Below, one piece after another: positions 31,324 through 41,570 of a stretch of DNA of 64,000 nt; positions within the stretch are counted from its first letter, which is position 1; each line of letters starts with the position of its first letter. The stretch comes from Lithodes maja (taxonomy: Eukaryota; Arthropoda; Malacostraca; Decapoda; Lithodidae). The notes under the pieces were generated by a model. The model was given only the letters and a program-made list of their open reading frames with translations, made no database searches and was not told where the DNA came from. Position numbers and translations under genes: made by a program. Location: the NCBI GenBank assembly GCA_037953745.1, contig JBAKBP010003220.1, positions 62,001-126,000 of the forward strand, in the 5' to 3' direction.

Positions 31324-32123
31324 TGAAGCGTCTGTAGTATCCGATCATACCTAAGAACCTCATGATCTGCTTCTTGGTGGCCGGCCGGGGAAAGTGATCA
31401 ATCGCAGCTATCTTGTTCTGTGGGGGGCACACCTGTCCCAACCCCACCATGAACCCAAGATACTGCACGGATGCCCGCACGAAATCACACTTTGCCAGGT
31501 TGACCACCAAGCCAGCCTCACTAAGCCTCTTGAACAGGAGTTCTACGTGCTCACAATGATTCGTAAAGCTGTTGTCATAGATAATAACATCGTCGAGGTA
31601 TACTGTGCAATTAGGAATGTCTCCCGTTATATCATTCATCAAACTCTGAAAGGTAGCGGGTGCGTTCTTTAGACCATAAGGCATAACGTTACAGCGGTAG
31701 GTAGCACCATCCACCACAAAACCACATACCTCTTTCGCTCGTTCGGACAAGGGCACCTGCCAGTATCCCTTAACCAAGTCCACCTTGGTTAGGTACTTTG
31801 CATTGCCTATCTTGTCCACACAGTCATCGACCCGAGGAAGAGGGTATGGGTTGGTGGGCGTCAAACCGTTTAACCGTCTGTAGTCTACACAGAATCGCAC
31901 CTTACCATCCGGTTTTGGTTGCAGCGTGACGGGAGATGTCCACTTCACCACCCCATTCTCAATCAGCCCCCTTGTTAACATATACTCCAACTCCGCCCGG
32001 AGGGCCGGCAGTTTAATAGGGGGCACCCTATAGGGAACTGACTTGAAAGGGGGGTGGTCTCCCACGTCCACGTCGTGCACCTCTAGGGTAGTGATGCCTG
32101 GATGCTCCGCGAAAACAGAAGGG
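31324..32123 (-). pseudogene. pol: Pol of element B: reverse transcriptase core
   Basis: Open on the minus strand, from the BEL insertion boundary at 32123 down to the MITE. Motifs in order are PSVFAEHPGITTLEVHDVDV, the thumb-finger entry LPALRAELEYMLTRGLIE, VTLQPKPDGKVRFCVDYRRL, LTKVDLVKGYWQVPL, CNVMPYGLKNAPATFQSLMN and the catalytic VYLDDVIIY near 31590. FLGMIGYYRRF leads into the RNase H fragment. Catalytic aspartates are present. This RT lies downstream of integrase on the element strand, the Gmr1-type order. Confidence 0.9.
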
Positions 32124-32920
32124 TATCGTATAAATACGATAGAATATGACTCTTTTGTGATCTCATATGTCTCTGTGACGTCACGATCTCTCCTACAGCA
32201 CGATGTAGGACGAGTAGATCGTATATTATAAGATTGTAAATAAGTTAAGTTATAAAAGGCCTAATATGCTATTAAGCAATATTGCCATGGTCTTATGTAG
32301 TATATATGAATTTATCGTATATATTAATATAATTTATCGTATAGAGCAACCTAAATGCGGTACGATAATTTGGGCTCCTGGCGGTTTGCCAAGGCAGCAA
32401 GGTGTGCTTTGGAGGTACGCCAGAGCCTTCACGAACACCAACCAGTTAACATCCAATTTTCCGCCCTCAGTTGATCGTGCTTTTGTGCCTGTAATCACAA
32501 TACACATACAGCAATACACTCAGCTACACCATCACGACGCTCTCATCGACATCATGACTGACTGATAGATAAGCATACATTATAATAATCATGTCCATTC
32601 CCATGTAATCATTTATTCTTTCTTTAACTTGACTCGAGTCTTGGGACCGAAGTCTCGTTCCCCATTGTCCACCGCCATATTGGATAAAACGTTCTCCCTT
32701 GCCTCATTGCCACGTGGAACTATTGGTGAGTTAATTCCTGGCTAATATTAACCCTTATAACCTTACCCTATATATACATTTGTTATGTGAGACCTTTGGA
32801 TATAAATTAGCTTGTTTCAGATTGAATTCAATTTAGATATAGAGTAGTTTTCATTTAGATTGATTTTATTTGATTCATTATAGCTTAGTAATATTTAACT
32901 TCCATTGATAGTTTACCACA
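32124..32920 (+). repeat. 5' LTR of BEL element C
   Basis: It starts with the perfect inverted repeat TATCGTAT-AA-ATACGATA and ends GTTTACCACA. TGACGTCA is at 32176-32183 and TATAAAAGG at 32251-32259, so transcription probably starts near 32280. It is almost identical to LTRs at 37697-38494, 46836-47634 and 62151-62947. Confidence 0.92.
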
Positions 32921-32921
32921 T

Positions 32922-32939
32922 TGGTGCCCAGACCCGGGA
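32922..32939 (+). other. primer-binding site of BEL element C
   Basis: TGGTGCCCAGACCCGGGA begins one base after the LTR. The same sequence follows the 5' LTR of D. I could not assign the tRNA. Confidence 0.6.
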
Positions 32940-32968
32940 ATTAGCTACCAGTAAGGGATTTTAAGGCA

Positions 32969-33115
32969 ATGAACAAGGGGACATATAACAGGATGCAGGA
33001 ACAACTCTATGATAAACTGGCAAGGCTAGCCAAGCGATGGTTAGAGCCGGAATGCAGGGTCACATCGTTGTGCCTGCCTAAGTCCTGCATCCCACCCATC
33101 ATCTTTCCCCAGTAA
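32969..33115 (+). CDS. ORF1 remnant of BEL element C (48 codons, SGNH core missing)
   Basis: An ATG at 32969 and stop at 33113-33115 enclose 48 codons. The first few residues (MNKG) and last 38 match the start and end of ORF1 in element D: YDKLARLAKRWLE here against YEKIVGLTKRWLE there, then the almost identical LPKSCxPPIIFPQ. The about 185-residue hydrolase core is absent, apparently by deletion at a short homology (GGATGCAGGA in both). The protein alone has no recognisable function; it documents loss of ORF1 in this copy. Confidence 0.6.
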   Translation: MNKGTYNRMQEQLYDKLARLAKRWLEPECRVTSLCLPKSCIPPIIFPQ

Positions 33116-33332
33116 TTTTCTTTTCCGTTTCGGACTTCCTGTGACTATTATGACCTGACCTAACATTTTTTCTTGTTCAATATGATCCATTAATAGGTAT
33201 TGCTATTTAGTGTACTATTTTTTCTCCATAACATAGAAGTCCGCCGGTTGGCGTCTCTTAATTAGACTATTATTTGGCCGTTGTTTTTGTAACGTAACAT
33301 TTAGATACATAGCCTATAGGCTCGCATGCAAA

Positions 33333-36300
33333 ATGGATAAAAACGATAAAGAGACACCGTCTAGTGGGGTGCTGATCAAAGCCCCTAAAAATCAAAGGGC
33401 GGGACTTCGGGGAGTATTAAATAGGCTAATAGTGGACTTACACTTTCATCACTACTGCTGATCTAGAGGAATTGGAGGCCAGATTAGATAACGTCCAGGC
33501 TACCCACGGTCGTATTACGGCTCTGAGTGAGGTGATTGTGGCTGACATGATAGAGGAGGAAGAGATAATTACAGAGTGTGATAATCGCGCCCTCTATGAC
33601 GAACCTGTCTTTAGAGCGAAACGCCTATTACAGCGTGCTGTCGCAAGTAAGAAGGGAGGCGATAATGAGGCCCATAGAAGGGCTGACCCAAAACATACTG
33701 TACACCTCCCAAAGCTCAATCTTCCTACATTTGGGGGCAAGTTAACCAAGTGGTTAGCTTTCTGGGACGTATTTCGATCTGCGGTTCATGAATCCTCTTT
33801 GGATAATGTCCGCAAGTTTCACTATCTGAAGGGACAAATGGAAGGAGAGGCCTTACATTTAATAGAGGGTTTTGCAGTAGTGGGTGGTAGTTATCTTGAA
33901 GCGGTACACTTATTAGAGTCCACATACGGGGATAGAGAGCAGTTGAAGATGGCCCATGTCGTTGCCTTGTTGGGGCTCGCAGAACCACAGTATAAGGTTG
34001 ATGAGTTGACAAACTTCAGGGCAAATATGGAGTGCCATACTCGATCGCTAGACACCCTAGGGCTTACCACGCAGGAAATGATAGTCATTTTCTTGCGGCA
34101 GAAGCTTCCTATGGCAATACTTGATAAGGTAAGATCATTTGAACTGGGGGAGTTCAAAACTCAGTTCAGCAAGGAGATCAATAATCTACAGTTGAACAAA
34201 GGGAGAATGTATGTGTCGGGAGGGAGTGAGAATGTGGAGAAGAGGGGAACAATAAGCATGACAGTGGGGACTAAAGTAAAGAAAGAGGGTGTGTATAAGA
34301 AACCTGCTCAGATTCTATGTAAGCTATGTAACAACAAACATAAATGGAGTTTCTGCATAAAATACCCGACAAATGAGACAAAACTAGCACAGGCGAAAAG
34401 ATTGAAGCTATGTGTAGGTTGTCTAAGTGGGGAACATGGTAGGCAGGGACAATGTACTGCTACATACTTAAGGCCCTGTCGGCACTGCAAAGGACATCAC
34501 TTTGATAAGTTGTGTCCTACAGCGGATAAAGTCAAAGACGTCAAAAATGAGGGTACTACAACTGTGACACTAGGTAGCACGCAAGACACCACTATATTGC
34601 CCACAATACAGATTCCCATGGAAGGTAATGACAGTAACAAAGTTTGTCGGGTACTTCTAGATCAAGGATCTCAACGTTCCTTTATAAAGAGGTCCGTACT
34701 AGTGGGACTGAAGCACCGAATCGTAGGGGCTGAGACTCTTCGATTACAGGGCTTCACAGGGGTTACTGATAAACAAGACTACGAGATAGCGGAGATTTCA
34801 TATTTCTATCGTAAAAACCGGTACTTTATGACTTGTATCGTAGTAGACACCCTACCAGAATATGTATCTGTGGGTGTGAAGAAGGTGGAACACGCATTAC
34901 GTAGCAAAGGGGTTAACTTGTCAGATCCCATGGGAAATCAGAGTGAGGTGCATGTTCTACTTGGTGTAGATCATTATTATGAAGTAGTATACCCTGGATT
35001 TAAAAAGATGTGTGGTGTAGTTTTAATCCCCACTAAATTTGGATACTGCATGAGCGGAAAGGTGCATACTACACAGTCAAAGGTCCTGGTCGACACGGTC
35101 TCGATATATAGAGTCAATGTAACCGCGGCAGAGGAGTTGGGAAGGGAGGATTCCCAACCTAGTGACCCTAAGATGGCTGCCGAGTTCGACCTGGAACGAC
35201 TGTGGAGATTGGATCACATAGGCATTAATCCTATGGAGACTGATTATGACTCTGAAGTTGCGCTACAAAGGTTTGACGAGTCTGTGTGCTACTGTGCCTC
35301 AGACAAGCAATATAAAGTTAGTTTACCCTGGAAGAACAGTGAGATAAGCCTGCCTACCAACTATGGTTTGGCATTAGGTCGCTTGCGCGCATTGCAGCGG
35401 AAATTGTCTAACGAACCGAGCACGCGCCAGGCGTATGACGATGTATTTCGGAGTTATGAGGATAGGGGCTTTATAGAGAGAGTCGATGTCAGGGAACCGT
35501 GTAAGAAGGGTGGGGTTCACTATCTGGCCCATCATGGGGTAAAGAAAGACAGCATCACCACACCAATACGGGTGGTGTATGACTGTTCTGCCCACCAAGG
35601 ACAACAACCCAGTCTAAATGACTGCCTGTTGACAGGTCCGTCCATGGTGTCGGACCTGTCCCAACATCTATTGCGGTTTAGGCTGGGGAAGTACGCCTAT
35701 ACCAGTGACATCGAGAAAGCATTCTTGATGGTCAAGCTAAAGGAGGAAGATAGAGATGTTACCCGCTTTCTTTGGTTCGGCGACATTAGCGACTCTGAAA
35801 GTCCCATCATAATATACTGTTTTCGGGTTGTACTCTTTGGGGCCACTTGCTCGCAGTTTTTGTTAAATGCCACAATCAGAAAACATTAGCTGACACTCAT
35901 GAGGACACAAGTAAACTATCTCGCGGATTATACATTGACAATTTGCAGGGTACTAGCGATAGTCAAAATGATTTGTTATATGCATACTGGCAAGCACGCA
36001 GATTGTTTGTGGATGCACATCTATTTCTCCGCGAGTGGGTTACTAATAGTGAAGATCTTCAGAGTTTAATACAGGTGGATGGTACGGCATCTCTTAACCA
36101 GGAAAAGTCCAGAAATTTGGGGATGATCTGGCAACCTAAACATGACATACTAACTTTTCAAACAAGGTCTTTTGCTCAGCAGACAGGAGCGCACACCAAA
36201 AGAAGTCTGTTGAGCAAAGTTGCGCAATTTTTTGATCCTTTGGGTCTAGCATTACCTGTTACCATAAGAGCTAGGATTCTAATGCAGGAAGTTTGGAGAC

Positions 36301-37696
36301 GTAAAATAGGATGGGATGACAGTTTGCCTGAGGACCTGAATGACCAAGGGACATTGCTGTTGAATGAATATGCCATCCTATGTACTAAACCTATACCTCG
36401 TAAAGTGGCGGCGTTCGGTGACGTTACGTTACACACGTTTTGCGATGCTAGCGCCACGGCATACGGGGTGGCCATATATGTTGTTACTTCATTTGGGGCA
36501 CATTTAGTTACAGCCCGGGCCAAGGTAGCCCCGGTTAAAAAGTTAACTATCCCTAAAATGGAATTGACTGCCATGCTGCTATTAGCACGTCTGGTGCAAC
36601 ATGTACGCGCAGCATACGAGAGCGAATTAAATATGGAAATCGTTCATGTATGGTGCGATAGTCAGGTCGCACTCAACTGGATACATAGCAAGAAGTCTCT
36701 GCCAGTTTATGTGCGGAATAGGGTAGATGAGATTAGAGCCCTTTTGCCAGACGTTGCTTATCATTATGTAAATACAAAAGAAAACCCTAGTGATCTCATA
36801 ACTAGGGGTATAACGGCTAGCCAGTTAATGAAGTCCGAATTGTGGTGGCATGGTCCAAAGTGGCTGCTCCATGAAAGTGAATGGACGATATGGCATGCTG
36901 TTGGTGAGGGACTTCTGCCACTGGAAACAGTGGCAGTTACAGCCCAACCAAATGAGCCACCGGGTCCTATCATGAAGTGGGCAAGATTCGGTGACTATAA
37001 TAAACTAGTCAGAGTTGTAGCTTGGGTGTTGCGATATGTATCCAATCTCAAGCTTAAAGTAACGAGCCAACTCTGCAACAGGGGTCACAACATTGATGCT
37101 CGTGAATTTAAAGCAGCTGAAGTAACTTTGATCAAATGGGTTCAAGTAGAAACCTTTTCCAATGAATTAGAATCCTTGAAAAGCTCGAATAAGACATTAA
37201 TGCCTAATATAGTGCGTCAACTACGGTTGCACCTAGACAATGGCCTCATCAGGTGTGAGGGTCGCCTGAAGTGGTCGGGTGTACCAGACGGCACAAACCG
37301 ACCTATACTTATGCCAACAAAACATCACGTTACTGATCTATTGATCATACGTGCACAAAGGGAAGTAAAACACTACGGAGTATGTCATATTATATCAAAT
37401 TTACGTCTCACATGGTGGATACCCAGAGTTCGACAAGTAGCTCGACGCGTAGTGAGAAAGTGTGTAATATGCCAGAGACTAAAGGGTAAACCATATGCAA
37501 CTGGACCAGCTCCACCTCTACCTGAATGCCGTGTAAAGCACGTAGAACCTTTCCAAGCGGTAGGATTAGATTACACAGGGGCATTGAAGACGAGGGAGCA
37601 TGAGAAGGTTTATATATTATTGTTTACCTGTGCGACGTCTCTAGCGGTACACCTAGAACTATGTGATAATATGTCTAGCGAAGAATTTATGCTGGC
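33333..37696 (+). pseudogene. gag-pol: Gag-Pol of BEL element C (frameshifted, truncated)
   Basis: It is a near-identical homologue of the intact polyprotein of D. The ATG at 33333 matches the start of D. A 2-bp loss near 33440 breaks the frame early, which reopens at about 33464. A 1-bp loss near 35889 (just after ATIRKH) breaks the RT, and the frame reopens as 35847-37696. Visible domains are DUF1759-like Gag (LPKLNLPTFGG), three zinc knuckles, A17-type protease (LLDQGSQRSF), RT with the catalytic variant YIDN, RNase H (TFCDASATAYG) and the integrase zinc finger and first Asp (VGLDYT). It ends at FMLA in the integrase core, at the inverted LTR. Confidence 0.9.
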
Positions 37697-38494
37697 GTGG
37701 TAAACTATCAATGGAAGTTAAATATTACTAAGCTATAATGAATCAAATAAAATCAATCTAAATGAAAACTACTCTATATCTAAATTGAATTCAATCTGAA
37801 ACAAGCTAATTTATATCCAAAGGTCTCACATAACAAATGTATATATAGGGTAAGGTTATAAGGGTTAATATTAGCCAGGAATTAACTCACCAATAGTTCC
37901 ACGTGGCAATGAGGCAAGGGAGAACGTTTTATCCAATATGGCGGTGGACAATGGGGAACGAGACTTCGGTCCCAAGACTCGAGTCAAGTTAAAGAAAGAA
38001 TAAATGATTACATGGGAATGGACATGATTATTATAATGTATGCTTATCTATCAGTCAGTCATGATGTCGATGAGAGCGTCGTGATGGTGTAGCTGAGTGT
38101 ATTGCTGTATGTGTATTGTGATTACAGGCACAAAAGCACGATCAACTGAGGGCGGAAAATTGGATGTTAACTGGTTGGTGTTCGTGAAGGCTCTGGCGTA
38201 CCTCCAAAGCACACCTTGCTGCCTTGGCAAACCGCCAGGAGCCCAAATTATCGTACCGCATTTAGGTTGCTCTATACGATAAATTATATTAATATATACG
38301 ATAAATTCATATATACTACATAAGACCATGGCAATATTGCTTAATAGCATATTAGGCCTTTTATAACTTAACTTATTTACAATCTTATAATATACGATCT
38401 ACTCGTCCTACATCGTGCTGTAGGAGAGATCGTGACGTCACAGAGACATATGAGATCACAAAAGAGTCATATTCTATCGTATTTATACGATACA
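37697..38494 (-). repeat. BEL LTR in inverted orientation
   Basis: It is complete except for the first base of its outer end (GTGGTAAAC instead of TGTGGTAAAC), which is fused to element C pol. The polypurine tract (CTCCCCCC on the plus strand) follows at 38495. Confidence 0.92.
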
Positions 38495-38531
38495 CTCCCC
38501 CCACAAAAAAGACCTGAACCCCACCTTAAAC

Positions 38532-38967
38532 CTAAAGTTGCCCAGAGGCTATCTTCTGACGCCACAAGTCGACGGCGCCAGCAGCAGCGCGTCTGGGACG
38601 CGTCCCGGTCCGAGCATGATCACCATCAGTAAGAGGTGAGTCGTTCCTTTGAGAATCCTCGGACCCAGCAATAACAGGTGGAGCCTCAGATTGCAATGCG
38701 GAATCGAGCTCCAAAGCGTACAAACGTGCGATAGGACGAACAGTAGTTCCAGTGGCTGTCTTCAATAGCGCCACCCGCTCTACAGAGTCTGCCCCCTTGT
38801 ATACCTCCAATACGCGGCCTAATTTCCAGTATAAACGAGGACTATCTTCTTTAATTAAAACAACTTCACCAACTGTAGGTGCCGTTGGTCTACCAGAGGG
38901 AGTAACACTCCTTTCCCTCAATGCTAGCAGATATTCACTAATCCACCGTTTCCTAAAATCCTCGAAC
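38532..38967 (-). pseudogene. pol: C-terminus of BEL Pol, inverted relative to the rest of element C
   Basis: The minus-strand frame to the stop at 38532 matches the last about 145 residues of D Pol: EDFRKRW, ALRERSVTPSGRPTAPTVGE, LYWKLGRVLEVYKGADS (DUF5641-type region) and DLWRQKIASGQL. It starts abruptly at about 38967 next to AT-rich filler. Confidence 0.9.
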
Positions 38968-39008
38968 CGAATATATATATATATTCATATATAAATATGA
39001 ACCGAACA

Positions 39009-39406
39009 GGCGCTCCACAGCCACCCACTGATGCTCAGGTAAGTGTTGCAACGCTTCCTGAGCCGCCTGGTTCGTGTTCCCCGCCCGCTGGTTCGCAGAG
39101 ACATGATGATCCCAGTTATCCTCCACCTGAGCTTGACTGTCCCGTTCTCCTTCTCCACCTTGACTGCTAAACGTCATCACAGGCACAGTGAGAGGCTCAG
39201 GGGGGTGCCTCACATACTCCTTCATAAGATTAACGTGACATAACTGATTGCGCTTACGTCTGTCTGGAGTGGCTACCAAGTAATCCATGTCCGATAGCTT
39301 CTCAACCACCCTATAAGGACCAGTGTACTTCGCGGATAAGGGGTGACCTACAAGGGGCAGTAGAATCAACACCTCCTGTCCCACGTGAAACTCCCTGAGT
39401 TTAACC
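39009..39406 (-). pseudogene. pol: Pol of element B: integrase C-terminus and linker to RT
   Basis: The minus-strand frame gives GQEVLILLPLVGHPLSAKY, then the GPY/F module (TGPYRVVEKL, YLVATPDRRKR, HVNLMKEY). A low-complexity linker (SQGGEGERDSQAQVEDNW) follows, then LPEHQWVAVERLFGS. The linker leads towards the RT at 32123 on the other side of BEL C. Integrase-to-RT order is therefore visible directly in this element. Confidence 0.88.
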
Positions 39407-39844
39407 TTTTTTTTTTTTTTTTTTTTTTAAGAGACAATGAACGGAGGAAGGAAAAACACAGATAAAACAAAAAGGTCCATGTGCCTAAAGGCATCCTCCA
39501 TTCATAAAATGTTTGTAACAACTGGATTTAAACATTTGTAGATTGTAAGTTTGTGGAAAGCAATTCGAGGGAAGTGAATTCCAAAGAGTAGTAGCTCTGG
39601 GGATAAATGAATTCTGATAAGCAGAAGTTCTGCATTGTGGAGGAGAAAGTGTAAATTCATGGGCGCTCTCAGCTGCCCTAGTTCTACGGGGAAAGATGTG
39701 GAGAGGCGGCACAATTGAAGCAAGTTCCTCAGAACAATTGCTGTGAAAATATCTGTAGAATAATGCAAGGGATGCAACGTTTCTTCGTATGGATAATGTA
39801 GGAAGGTCCTGTGTGATTGCAGGGTTATTGATTAATCTAATTAA
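39407..39844 (-). mobile_element. 5'-truncated non-LTR retrotransposon inside element B integrase
   Basis: A 22-T run (39407-39428; A tail on the element strand) is preceded on the minus strand by an intact C-terminal RT frame of about 117 codons ending at 39485. It contains LSIRRNVASLALFYRYFHSN and FIPRATTLWNSLPSNCFP. The integrase text of B resumes on both sides (YDLN before, GQEV after). It is jockey-like by its A tail and C-terminal motif, and the open frame suggests recent insertion. Confidence 0.85.
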
Positions 39845-41022
39845 TTGAGGTCGTACCTGTCCTTCATGAGGGACTGAGAGCTAGTCAAATTACGGCCAGC
39901 CAACTCCAGACTGCGCAACATCCGTTCCCGACTGTCGAGGACATACTTGAGCATAGAACAAGGTTTTTCTGCACCCTCCCATATTTCTTTAACCATATGG
40001 AGAGGCCCTCTGACACAGTATCCAAAGACGAGCTCATTAGGGCTGAATCCCAAACTTTCCCCAGGTACCTCCCGTGCAGCAAACAAAACATATGGCAGGC
40101 CAAGATCCCAATCTTTCCCATTCTCAAAGCAATAACAATGAAGCATAGATTTTAAGGTTGAGTGCCATCGCTCTAACACACCCTGGCTCTCCGGATGATA
40201 CGCCGATGACACAACCGTAACAATCCCATGCTGCTGCATAGTTTGAACAAAGAGGTTAGAAGTGAAGTTGGATCCTTGGTCTGACTGAATCTCCTGCGGG
40301 TAACCATACCGGGAAAAATACACTAGCAAGTTTCGGACCACCGTCTTCGCTGACCCATTTCTCATAGGGTAAGCGTCAGGGTACCTTGTTGCTACATCCA
40401 TGATGGTCAGGAGAAACTTGTTTCCGGCACTTGTAGGGGGAAGGGGGCCAACCATATCCACTATAACCTTACTAAAGGGAGGCCCACTGACAGGAATGGG
40501 GTGTAACGGCGCCTTAGGAATGCTCTGATTCGGTTTGCCAACCTTCTGACACACATCACACATTGCCACCCATGACATAACTTGTGCTCTCAGACCAGGC
40601 CACCAAAATAATTTCCCCAAGGCTGCAACCATCTTACGGACACCCAGATGTCCCGCCAGTGGTACATCATGGGCCAACCTAAGTAGGCTTTCCCTGCAAA
40701 CCCTCGGCACGACCAGCTGGTCTACCTCTCCTGACCCCCCCTCCCAATTCCTCTGTGGATCTTGGAATCGCCGGTATAATATGCCATCTATGAAAAAAAA
40801 ATCTCCCGACTGTGCATCACTGTCCTCCTCCAACTCGACAGCACCAGTACCACATTCAAGAACCTCCGGGTCTTCCAATTGCAACTTACGATTGTCCGAA
40901 GGAGCAAGCCTATCCAAGTGCTTGCGAAACAACTCATGCCCCCCTCCTACATTAAATTTGGCCTCCCATTGCTCTCTCTCTGCGTACCGTTGCTGTCTCA
41001 TCGTCTGTTTAGGCCCATCCAC
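39845..41022 (-). pseudogene. pol: Pol of element B: integrase zinc finger and DD-E core
   Basis: The open frame runs from 41022. After LFRKHLDRLAPSD and LEDPEVLECG come the HHCC finger (AHDVPLAGH ... MCDVCQKVGK, about 40680-40540) and the catalytic core: first Asp in VIVDMVGPLP, second in QSDQGSNFTS, Glu in HPESQGVLERWHSTL. All catalytic residues are visible. The frame is cut at 39844 by the truncated LINE. Upstream, a stop at 41074 and a small deletion separate it from protease, so the full Pol is not readable. Confidence 0.9.
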
Positions 41023-41073
41023 TGCCTTCTCAGGAACAGTTAATGGGTCTTCTCTTAGACTCGAAAATTGGTC

Positions 41074-41570
41074 CTAATAATGAGTCTCGGCCGCTGATAC
41101 TGAACTCTCAACCGCATCAACTTTCAACCCCTTCTCGGTACCCTTCCTCCGCTGATCTAAAGACTGTTGACCAGAATGTGACCCCCTGGATGCAAGGGAA
41201 CGGGTGACAACACATGCCATAGGTTGCCCCCGACACTTCTCAACCCACTCCTGCTCCTCCCTACTCACGTCGGCCGGCTTCTCGGCAACGACCAAGGGTG
41301 AAGCCTCAGAAGTAGGCCCCGCAAAGTCGTTGCCGAGAAGGAGGTCGACGCCCCCAACAGGTAACTTCTCCACAATTTCTACATCCAGGTCACGAGTCAC
41401 ACCATCAACCTCCATCTTCATTCTTACAAGCGGGTATGACCTTGTTGCATTAACTCCCTGAACCACAACCACCCGCGCCGTATTTACAGGTTTACCAGTG
41501 AAATTTCTCAACAGTGTTTGCGATGCCCCAGTGTCACGCAAAATTCTCACCTCATGTCTTCTACCCCCCC
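41074..41570 (-). pseudogene. pro: protease region of element B
   Basis: The frame overlaps the end of gag across the G8 run. It gives the active-site motif ILRDTGASQTLLRNFTG, LVRMKMEVDGVTRDLDV and GGVDLLLGNDFAGP, a retropepsin-type aspartic protease. After VESSVSAA a deletion relative to A leads to a stop at 41074. Confidence 0.85.

Larger units (their letters stand above)
32124..38967 (+). mobile_element. BEL/Pao element C, broken, with inverted 3' end
   Basis: A plus-strand 5' LTR, PBS, ORF1 remnant and gag-pol run to 37696, where Pol stops inside the integrase catalytic core. It is joined to a complete BEL LTR and the last part of pol on the minus strand (37697-38967). The missing piece corresponds to roughly 500 bp of integrase in element D. 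No target duplication is recognisable. An AT-rich filler (38968-39007) with repeated AACCGAA separates it from element B. Confidence 0.85.

Noticed and set aside
32266..32565. 99-codon ORF present in all four BEL LTR copies
   Set aside because: It starts only 15 bp after the TATA box, upstream of the expected transcript start, and its conservation is explained by the LTR copies being nearly identical.
35889..35892. Programmed frameshift in BEL gag-pol
   Set aside because: Element D is uninterrupted at the same place, so the one-base loss in C is a lesion.
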